From an uncultured Lachnospiraceae bacterium (lineage in GTDB: Bacteria; Bacillota; Clostridia; Lachnospirales; Lachnospiraceae): a stretch of 5,408 nucleotides of DNA. Below, piece by piece: positions 1-5,108 of this stretch. The position numbers and the translations under genes were made by a program. The DNA lies in the NCBI GenBank assembly GCA_958444395.1, contig CAUCOL010000146.1, positions 1-5,408 on the forward strand. The letters are read 5' to 3'. Position 1 is the first letter of the stretch; every line of letters starts with the position of its first letter. Under the pieces are notes generated by a model. It was not told the origin of the DNA. It did not search any database and saw only the letters and a list, made by a program, of their open reading frames with translations.

Positions 1-291
1 GTCCGTCGGCTGGCTGCCAGGGGCTTTGACCGTTCCTATGTATCCATGCAGGGACTGGGATATAAAGAGATCCTGGCTGCGATGGCAGGGGAATGTACGA
101 TGGATGAAGCGTTTGACAGGATCAAGCAGGAAACCCGCCACTTTGCCAAACGGCAGTTTACCTGGTTCCGCCGGGAAAAGGACGTGACCTGGATCGATAA
201 GGGAGCATTTGCCAATGAGCAGGAACTGTTAAACTGGTGTCTGCAGGATCTGAAACAACAGGAAATCTGTACCGGACGGTCCGACGGATAA
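1..291 (+). CDS. miaA: tRNA dimethylallyltransferase MiaA, C-terminal part (5' end outside window)
   Basis: The frame is open from the first base and gives 96 residues before the TAA. MiaA transfers a dimethylallyl group to N6 of A37 in tRNAs that read UNN codons, in the cytoplasm. The fragment carries the conserved C-terminal part of the family: Gln-Gly-Leu-Gly-Tyr-Lys-Glu (fragment residues 17-23), then an acidic helix, then Thr-Arg-His-Phe-Ala-Lys-Arg-Gln-Phe-Thr-Trp-Phe (45-56), the tRNA-contacting signature, followed by the usual 'V-x-W-I-D' strand. The N-terminal P-loop and DMAPP-binding part lie upstream of the window. An ATG at 46 is internal and is not the start, because the protein similarity runs through it. 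The next gene begins 55 nt downstream with no convincing terminator between, so read-through is plausible. Identification is secure; only completeness is unknown. Confidence 0.95.
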   Translation, partial: VRRLAARGFDRSYVSMQGLGYKEILAAMAGECTMDEAFDRIKQETRHFAKRQFTWFRREKDVTWIDKGAFANEQELLNWCLQDLKQQEICTGRSDG

Positions 292-346
292 AGAAAAGAG
301 CAGAGAAAAGAGAGGCGTGTAAAAACGCTTAGAAAAGAGGAATATA
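292..346 (+). repeat. Purine-rich spacer with repeated AGAAAAGAG 9-mer
   Basis: Seen directly: the 9-mer AGAAAAGAG occurs at 292-300, 304-312 and 331-339, and a fourth exact copy at 356-364 lies inside the start of the next gene. From 291 to 315 the + strand has only one pyrimidine (C301). A weak stem GGCGT (314-318) / ACGCT (325-329) sits between the second and third copies and has no T-tract, so it does not look like a terminator. The third copy supplies the Shine-Dalgarno AGAGG (336-340), 6 nt before the ATG at 347. The repeats may simply be slippage in purine-rich DNA. Confidence 0.6.
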
Positions 347-1642
347 ATGGATATCAGAAAAGAGAAGTTTTTGGAAGCAGGCATAGAGGAAAAGGTGTAT
401 GACTTTTGTGCGCAGATCGAGGAGGGCTTACAGGAGCGGTTCCGGACGATTGACCGGACTGCGGAATATAATCAGCTGAAGGTGCTGCAGGCGATGCAGG
501 AGCACCGGGTCAGTGCGGCATGCTTTGAAGCATCGACAGGATACGGTTATGATGATCTGGGAAGAGAGACGCTGGAAGCAGTTTACGCCACTGTATTTCA
601 GGCAGAGTCTGCACTGGTACGTCCGCAGATCACCTGTGGGACACACGCCCTGACCGTGGCATTGTCAGCCTGTCTGCGTCCGGGGGATGAGATCCTGTCA
701 CCGGTCGGCAAACCATACGATACCCTGGAGGGGGTGATCGGCATCAAAGAGAATAACGCACCGGGCTCTTTGAAAGAATTTGGGATTACATACCGTCAGG
801 TGGATCTGCTGCCGGATGGCGCATATGACTGGGATGGAATCCGTGCGGCAATCAATGAGAATACAAAGCTGATCGAGATCCAGCGTTCTAAGGGGTATGC
901 GACCAGACCGACCCTGTCCGTAGAACGCATCGGTGAACTGATCTCCTTTGTAAAATCTATTAAGCCGGATGTCATCTGCATGGTAGATAACTGTTATGGC
1001 GAATTTGTGGAGACAACAGAGCCGACCCAGGTGGGAGCGGATCTTTGCGTTGGTTCCCTGATTAAGAATCCGGGTGGAGGACTGGCTCCGATCGGTGGTT
1101 ATATCGTGGGACGAAAAGATCTGATCAATCTTTGTGCCTATCGCCTGACCGCACCCGGTCTTGGAAAAGAAGTCGGTGCGACACTGGGGATGAACCGTTC
1201 TATGTTCCAGGGGTTTTTCCTGGCACCGACCGTGACAGCCGGGGCATTGAAGGGCGCGATCTTCGCAGCAAATGTTTATGAACGGCTGGGCTTTTCGGTC
1301 GTGCCGAACGCTACGGAGCCGCGGCATGATATTATCCAGGCAGTAACACTTGGTTCACCGGAGGGTGTGATCGCTTTCTGCAAAGGAATCCAGGCAGCGT
1401 CACCGGTTGACAGTCATGTTGCTCCGGAACCATATGCCATGCCGGGCTATCACAGCGACGTGATCATGGCGGCGGGAGCTTTCATACAGGGTTCATCGAT
1501 CGAATTAAGTGCGGATGGTCCGATTGAACCGCCATATGCGGTTTATTTCCAGGGTGGACTTACCTGGTACCATGCCAAATTTGGTATTATGATGTCCCTG
1601 CAGTATCTGCATAAGGAGCATCTGCTGCCACAGGAGCTGTAG
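347..1642 (+). CDS. PLP-dependent methionine gamma-lyase family protein ('aluminium resistance protein', YnbB-like)
   Basis: This is a complete 431-residue protein of fold-type I PLP enzymes, matching the Met_gamma_lyase/aluminium-resistance family that includes Bacillus subtilis YnbB. Motifs seen: Tyr-Gly-Tyr-Asp-Asp-Leu-Gly-Arg (66-73) near the N-terminus; Cys-Gly-Thr-His-Ala (97-101), the expected phosphate-binding turn; Val-Asp-Asn-Cys-Tyr-Gly-Glu with Asp214 expected to contact the pyridine nitrogen; and Ser-Leu-Ile-Lys-Asn-Pro-Gly-Gly with Lys240 as the likely Schiff-base lysine. The length is normal for the family and there is no signal peptide. The ATG at 347 has AGAGG 6 nt upstream. 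Family naming suggests C-S lyase or cystathionine-type chemistry, but the substrate is not established and cannot be read from sequence. Neighbours miaA and radC give no pathway clue. The family call is firm; the function is open. Confidence 0.9.
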   Translation: MDIRKEKFLEAGIEEKVYDFCAQIEEGLQERFRTIDRTAEYNQLKVLQAMQEHRVSAACFEASTGYGYDDLGRETLEAVYATVFQAESALVRPQITCGTHALTVALSACLRPGDEILSPVGKPYDTLEGVIGIKENNAPGSLKEFGITYRQVDLLPDGAYDWDGIRAAINENTKLIEIQRSKGYATRPTLSVERIGELISFVKSIKPDVICMVDNCYGEFVETTEPTQVGADLCVGSLIKNPGGGLAPIGGYIVGRKDLINLCAYRLTAPGLGKEVGATLGMNRSMFQGFFLAPTVTAGALKGAIFAANVYERLGFSVVPNATEPRHDIIQAVTLGSPEGVIAFCKGIQAASPVDSHVAPEPYAMPGYHSDVIMAAGAFIQGSSIELSADGPIEPPYAVYFQGGLTWYHAKFGIMMSLQYLHKEHLLPQEL

Positions 1643-1669
1643 TTTTCACAGAATCTTAAAAAAGTGTTC

Positions 1670-1701
1670 TATACAAAAAAGAGGATTTGTGATACCATAA
1701 T
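1670..1701 (+). promoter_or_regulatory. Weak candidate promoter upstream of radC
   Basis: TATACA (1670-1675) lies 17 nt before TACCAT (1693-1698), each matching 4 of 6 bases of the sigma-A consensus; CATAAT (1696-1701) overlaps as an alternative -10. A second reading uses TTCACA (1645-1650, 5 of 6) with TATACA as the -10, but the spacer is a poor 19 nt. The location in a 155-nt gap, AT-rich and before a gene with a good ribosome site, favours some promoter here; the exact boxes are uncertain. Confidence 0.25.
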
Positions 1702-1741
1702 TGGTAATGCGTTTTGCATGGTTGGGAAAAGCCTCTCTTTT
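1676..1741 (+). other. Nested inverted repeats in the leader before radC
   Basis: Seen directly: an outer pair AAAAAGAGG (1676-1684) with CCTCT-C-TTTT (1732-1741, one bulged C), extended inward by TTT (1686-1688) / AAA (1728-1730). Inside it are two side-by-side small dyads: TACCA (1693-1697)-TAAT-TGGTA (1702-1706), and ATGC (1707-1710)-GTTTT-GCAT (1716-1719). The outer pairing is AT-rich and of moderate strength. It does not resemble a standard terminator because the T-run belongs to the stem. It could be a structured 5' leader or an operator; I recognise no known riboswitch. Confidence 0.35.
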
Positions 1742-1797
1742 ACATCCGGACTTTGAAATATATCAGAGACGGAGGGACAGGGAAAGAGAGGGAGAAT

Positions 1798-2517
1798 ATG
1801 TATCAGAAAAAACAAACTGTTATACCACAGAGAATGAATATGAAAGAACTGCCGGTCAGTGAGCAGCCTTATGAGAAGTGTCTGTGTCACGGAGCCGGAT
1901 GTCTGTCGGATGCGGAGCTTCTATCGGTTATGATACGCACGGGCGCGTGTGGAGAGCGTGCCGTTGATCTGGCAAGGCGGATTCTTCAGACTCTGCCGGA
2001 GCATTCCATTTGTGGTCTGTTTCATGCATCTTTGGAGCAGCTGCAGCAGATCCGGGGGATCGGAAAAGTGAAAGCAGTGCAGCTGAAATGCATCGCCGAA
2101 TTATCTGTGCGGATGGCACAGAGCCGGATGCAGCAGGAGTGTCTGGTGTGTGATCATCCCGAACATGTTGCCTCTTATTTTATGGCGCAGATGCGTATGC
2201 TGGAGACGGAGCAGGTACGCCTTCTGATCCTGAATGGAAAGAATGTTTTGCAGCGGGAGATCGTTATATCGGAGGGGTCCTTTAACAGCTCCTATGCGTC
2301 ACCCCGGGAGATCTTTTATAATGCATTAAAGCATAAGGCAGTCCATATTCTGGTGCTGCACAATCATCCGTCCGGCGATCCGACGCCAAGCCGGGAGGAT
2401 GTGACTCTGACACACCGGCTTGTGCAGACCGGACAGCTGACCGGAATTCCACTGATCGATCATATTGTGATCGGGGATAACCGGTATGTCAGCATGAAGC
2501 AGAATGGTCTGATGTAA
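1798..2517 (+). CDS. radC: RadC family JAMM/MPN-domain protein
   Basis: The protein has 239 residues from the ATG at 1798, near the usual RadC length. An N-terminal RadC region contains Leu-Ser-Asp-Ala-Glu-Leu-Leu (36-42) and a helix-hairpin-helix with Gly87-Ile-Gly89. The C-terminal JAMM metalloprotease-like domain has His188-x-His190, seven residues, then Ser198-x-x-Asp201, plus an upstream Glu159 in Glu-Gly-Ser-Phe-Asn: all expected zinc-site residues are present. The start was chosen because GAGAGGGAG (1786-1794) sits just upstream; a frame extension to TTG 1714 has no ribosome site and adds non-family sequence. In-frame ATGs at 1834 and 1840 are possible but less well served. RadC was once linked to DNA repair, but its real role is unresolved. 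Unusually, all eight cysteines fall in residues 28-118. It is followed after 68 nt by mreB, a neighbourhood common in bacteria. Confidence 0.93.
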   Translation: MYQKKQTVIPQRMNMKELPVSEQPYEKCLCHGAGCLSDAELLSVMIRTGACGERAVDLARRILQTLPEHSICGLFHASLEQLQQIRGIGKVKAVQLKCIAELSVRMAQSRMQQECLVCDHPEHVASYFMAQMRMLETEQVRLLILNGKNVLQREIVISEGSFNSSYASPREIFYNALKHKAVHILVLHNHPSGDPTPSREDVTLTHRLVQTGQLTGIPLIDHIVIGDNRYVSMKQNGLM

Positions 2518-2528
2518 CGGATAAGAGG

Positions 2529-2558
2529 CTGAGGAATGCCATAGAAGACAGAGATAAT
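2529..2558 (+). promoter_or_regulatory. Weak candidate promoter for the mre genes
   Basis: GATAAT (2553-2558) matches 5 of 6 bases of a sigma-A -10 box. The best -35 partner, CTGAGG (2529-2534), keeps only the TGA core and is 18 nt away. It lies in the 68-nt gap between radC and mreB, where an operon-internal promoter would be reasonable. A chance match is quite possible. Confidence 0.22.
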
Positions 2559-2585
2559 CAATACATATGGAAAGGAGTTTTCCAG

Positions 2586-3599
2586 ATGGCTCATAAAACA
2601 TTTGGTATCGATTTTGGTACAGGTACCATTAAAGTGTATAAAAGAAATGAAGGAATCGTTCTGCATGAAAGGAACGTGGTAGCGACCGTTGGAAAGGATG
2701 CCGGAAAGCGTCCGATCGCCATCGGCGACAAGGCTTATGAAATGTATGAAAAGGTGCCACCCAATATTCATGTCTCCTTTCCGTTGAATCATGGTGCGAT
2801 CGCACAGATGCAGGATATGATCGCATTATGGAACTTTATGGCACAGAAGATTGCCGGGCACCGCAAGGTGAAAGGGGCGGATTATTATATTGCCGTGCCG
2901 GCAGATATCTCCGAGGTGGAGAAGAAGGCTTTCTCCAAAGTAGTATCCCAGGCGGAATATAAGCCGCGCAGAGTGAGTCTGATCGATAAGCCGATCGCAG
3001 ATGCGATGGGGTTAAAGCTCGATGTGGATCATGCACAGGGGATTATGATCGTAAATATGGGAGCGGATACGACGGAGATTTCCGTATTATCCCTGGGCGG
3101 TATCGTGGTATCCAAGCTGCTGCCGTATGGGGGCAACTATTTTGACGAGCAGATTATGAATTATATCCGCAAGGAATATAATTTTGTGATCGGACGTAAA
3201 AGCGCCGAGCAGATCAAAAGAACGCTTGTTTCGGCTGTTCCGGTCGATGAGACGGTGACCGTGGCAGGTAGAAATGTGATCGCCGGTCTGCCGGGACAGA
3301 TCACAGTTTCCTCCGGAGAGATCTTTCCGCTGGTACAGGATGTATTTTATACGATCAGTGCGGCTGTGAAGTCAATGCTCGAGAGAACGCCGCCGGAGAT
3401 CGCTTCCCAGATACAGGACGACGGGATTTACCTGACCGGAGGCTCATCTTGGCTTCGTGGCGTAGACCAGCTGCTTGCCAATGAAACACGTTATCGTGTC
3501 AATACGACAAAGCATGCACAGCGGACGGTGATCACAGGACTTGGTTACCTGGCGGAGAATCCAAAGGTTGCAGCCAGATATAGTGTTCCGCTCGAGTAG
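2586..3599 (+). CDS. mreB: Rod shape-determining protein MreB (divergent actin-like ATPase)
   Basis: This 337-residue actin-fold protein matches MreB along its whole length. MreB forms membrane-attached filaments that guide lateral wall synthesis through MreC, MreD, RodA and PBP2. Seen: the phosphate-1 loop Gly-Ile-Asp-Phe-Gly-Thr-Gly-Thr (7-14); Val-Pro-Ala-Asp-Ile-Ser-Glu-Val-Glu-Lys (104-113); Leu-Gly-Gly-Ile-Val-Val-Ser-Lys (170-177); Thr-Pro-Pro-Glu (268-271); and the adenosine motif Leu-Thr-Gly-Gly-Ser-Ser (283-288). The ATP site is atypical: the usual Ile-Glu-Glu-Pro is Ile-Asp-Lys-Pro (133-136), putting Lys135 at the catalytic Glu position (Glu131 in Thermotoga MreB), and the usual Asp-Ile-Gly-Gly-Gly-Thr-Thr is Asn157-Met-Gly-Ala-Asp161-Thr-Thr. 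The loop before strand 104 is basic (Gly-His-Arg-Lys-Val-Lys) rather than hydrophobic. The ATG has AAAGGAG (2571-2577) 8 nt upstream. The family call is firm; whether it hydrolyses ATP is uncertain. Confidence 0.92.
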   Translation: MAHKTFGIDFGTGTIKVYKRNEGIVLHERNVVATVGKDAGKRPIAIGDKAYEMYEKVPPNIHVSFPLNHGAIAQMQDMIALWNFMAQKIAGHRKVKGADYYIAVPADISEVEKKAFSKVVSQAEYKPRRVSLIDKPIADAMGLKLDVDHAQGIMIVNMGADTTEISVLSLGGIVVSKLLPYGGNYFDEQIMNYIRKEYNFVIGRKSAEQIKRTLVSAVPVDETVTVAGRNVIAGLPGQITVSSGEIFPLVQDVFYTISAAVKSMLERTPPEIASQIQDDGIYLTGGSSWLRGVDQLLANETRYRVNTTKHAQRTVITGLGYLAENPKVAARYSVPLE

Positions 3600-3601
3600 A
3601 G

Positions 3602-3621
3602 CCGGTGGAATCGTCTACCGG
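3602..3621 (+). other. 8-bp RNA hairpin between mreB and mreC
   Basis: Three nt after the mreB stop codon, CCGGTGGA (3602-3609) can pair with TCTACCGG (3614-3621) around the four-base loop ATCG; seven pairs are Watson-Crick and one is G-U. No T-tract follows (the next bases are GAAAGG), so it is not a normal intrinsic terminator. It may protect the mreB mRNA 3' end or mark a processing site that sets mreB above mreC. That role is inference; the pairing itself is direct. Confidence 0.5.
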
Positions 3622-3666
3622 AAAGGTTCGCAGAATATAGAGTAAATGATATGGAAGGACAGAACA

Positions 3667-4530
3667 ATGCGAAAAAGAACGAAAATTTCACTGGATCCGA
3701 AATATATACTGATAACGATCGCAATTGTCTGTGTTGCCCTGTTGCTGATATCCTTTAAGTTTCAGGATAAAATGACACCGGTACGTTCTGCTGTAGGCAG
3801 TGTGATCACACCGATGCAGAAGGGGATCAACCAGATTGGCAGAAAAGTAGCCAAGCAGATGCAGTATGCGACCACTATGAAAAAACTGGTGAAAGAGAAT
3901 AATTCCCTGAGGAAAGAACTGGAAAATGTATCGGCACAGAATCGTCAGCTGCAGCAGGATAAATATGAACTGGATGATTTCCGGAAACTGTATGATCTGG
4001 ATCAGAAATACCGCGATTATCATAAAGTGGCTGCCCATGTGATCAGCAGTGACGGAAACTGGTATGATACCTTTTTCATTGACAAGGGATCAGATGACGG
4101 GATCAAGGTCAATATGAATGTGATCGCCGGAGACGGACTGGTTGGGATCGTAACAAAGGTGAATAAATCCTATGCCAGAGTGCAGTCGATCGTCGACGAC
4201 GAAAGCACAGTTATGGGAACAGTGCTTAAGACTTCTGATAACTGCATGGTCAACGGAGATCTTAAGCTGATGAATAAAGGCGTGATCGATGTGAGCAGCA
4301 TACCGGGAGACGCAAAGATCAAGGACGGCTATGAAGTCGTAACGTCCCAGATCAGTGACCGCTATCTGCCCGGGATCCTGATCGGTTATCTCCGGGATGT
4401 AAAGACTGACACATCGAATATGACACAGTCCGGTTACCTGACACCGGCAGCGGATTTTTCCGGACTGGATATGGTACTTGTTATTAAGGAAGTAAAGGAT
4501 TCGTCAGATTTGGAGGATATTTTCAAGTGA
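3667..4530 (+). CDS. mreC: Rod shape-determining protein MreC
   Basis: The protein has 287 residues from the ATG at 3667, the start supported by AAGGA (3655-3659) 7 nt upstream; an in-frame ATG at 3646 would add seven residues but has a poorer ribosome site. MreC is a bitopic membrane protein linking cytoplasmic MreB to periplasm-side or wall-side PBP2 and activating it. Layout: a basic cytoplasmic tail (1-12), one membrane helix (about 13-31), a polar Lys/Glu/Gln-rich coiled coil (about 62-110), then the double beta-barrel domain (about 118-275). The barrel shows Asn131-Trp-Tyr-Asp-Thr-Phe-Phe-Ile-Asp-Lys-Gly-Ser-Asp-Asp-Gly-Ile (131-146), Gly-Leu-Val-Gly-Ile-Val (157-162) and Tyr-Leu-Pro-Gly-Ile-Leu-Ile-Gly (233-240), all typical of MreC. 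There is no long low-complexity C-terminal tail. The stop overlaps the mreD start. Confidence 0.95.
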   Translation: MRKRTKISLDPKYILITIAIVCVALLLISFKFQDKMTPVRSAVGSVITPMQKGINQIGRKVAKQMQYATTMKKLVKENNSLRKELENVSAQNRQLQQDKYELDDFRKLYDLDQKYRDYHKVAAHVISSDGNWYDTFFIDKGSDDGIKVNMNVIAGDGLVGIVTKVNKSYARVQSIVDDESTVMGTVLKTSDNCMVNGDLKLMNKGVIDVSSIPGDAKIKDGYEVVTSQISDRYLPGILIGYLRDVKTDTSNMTQSGYLTPAADFSGLDMVLVIKEVKDSSDLEDIFK

Positions 4531-5045
4531 AACGAAATATCAGTGTGATCCTACTAAGCATTGTATGCTTTGTATTACAGACAACTATTTTTCAAAAACT
4601 GAAGATTGCAAATATCTCACCGAACCTGCTGATCGTGATCACGGCAGCATCCGGGTTTATGGGGGGACGTAAGGCAGGCATGTTTGCCGGTGTTGTCAAT
4701 GGACTGATGGTAGATGCCATGTATGGCAATACGATCGGTATCTGTATCTTGATCTATACATGCATCGGCTATCTGAATGGTATGTTAAATAAGCTGTATT
4801 TTAAGGAGGATATGACGATCCCGATGCTTTCGATCGCAGGGAGCGATTTATTGTATGGATTGTTATATTTTGTATTCTGCTTTTTATTCCGGGGACGTCT
4901 GGATTTGATATACTATGCAGGGCACATTATTATGCCGGAAATGATCTATACATTGATCACTGGCTGTGTGATCTATCTTTTCATGCGCTGGATGGAGGGA
5001 AAACTGAATCCTGAAAAGGAAGTTCCTCTGGAGGGAAAAGAATAA
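4527..5045 (+). CDS. mreD: Rod shape-determining protein MreD
   Basis: This is a 172-residue hydrophobic protein of normal MreD length, with about five or six membrane segments (roughly residues 5-22, 32-48, 50-62, 70-88, 100-121 and 135-153). MreD works with MreC in the elongasome and modulates MreC-PBP2 activation. Family signs are Ser-Pro-Asn-Leu-Leu (31-35), the Gly-rich stretch Gly-Phe-Met-Gly-Gly-Arg-Lys-Ala-Gly (43-51) and Gly-Leu-Met-Val-Asp-Ala (59-64). The GTG start at 4527 shares four bases with the mreC stop (GTGA), and GGAGG (4512-4516) lies inside the mreC end 10 nt upstream, so the two are probably translationally coupled. The C-terminus is a short, charged cytoplasmic tail rich in Glu and Lys. 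Sequence conservation in MreD is low in general, so position and topology add much of the confidence. Confidence 0.93.
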   Translation: MKRNISVILLSIVCFVLQTTIFQKLKIANISPNLLIVITAASGFMGGRKAGMFAGVVNGLMVDAMYGNTIGICILIYTCIGYLNGMLNKLYFKEDMTIPMLSIAGSDLLYGLLYFVFCFLFRGRLDLIYYAGHIIMPEMIYTLITGCVIYLFMRWMEGKLNPEKEVPLEGKE

Positions 5046-5077
5046 CATATTCCGGATAAAAGGGGTGGAACAACACG

Positions 5078-5107
5078 GTGACTTACAGAGAAAGGCAGGC
5101 TCGATAA
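5078..5107 (+). other. Possible 9-codon leader ORF before mrdA
   Basis: GTG at 5078 begins nine codons (Met-Thr-Tyr-Arg-Glu-Arg-Gln-Ala-Arg) ending at TAA 5105-5107. The strongest Shine-Dalgarno of this gap, AAAGGGGTGG (5059-5068), is 9 nt before this GTG but about 40 nt before the mrdA GTG. The TAA is separated from the mrdA start by one base, an arrangement that would permit ribosome reinitiation. Arg makes up three of nine residues. It may be chance in a 63-nt gap; no homolog is known to me. Confidence 0.3.
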
Positions 5108-5108
5108 A

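Noticed and set aside
314..329. Small stem after miaA as a terminator
   Set aside because: Only about five pairs, and followed by purines rather than a T-tract.
343..348. Perfect TATAAT resembling a -10 box
   Set aside because: It overlaps the ATG of the PLP gene at 347 and has no good -35 (3 of 6 at 17 nt); transcripts would begin inside the gene.
698..1327. Long reverse-strand open frame of 209 codons inside the PLP enzyme gene
   Set aside because: It is fully antisense to a well-supported gene, its composition is Arg/Cys/His/Ile-rich in the manner of shadow frames, and no domain is recognisable.
1643..1741. Intrinsic terminator for the PLP gene
   Set aside because: No GC-rich stem with a T-tail; the only T-run is part of the AT-rich outer pairing.
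1714..1797. Upstream extension of radC to a TTG start
   Set aside because: There is no ribosome site, the added 28 residues are not RadC-like, and ATG 1798 has a strong purine-rich site.
3646..3666. Upstream ATG for mreC
   Set aside because: AAGGA lies between it and ATG 3667 at ideal spacing for the latter; the seven extra residues add nothing family-like.
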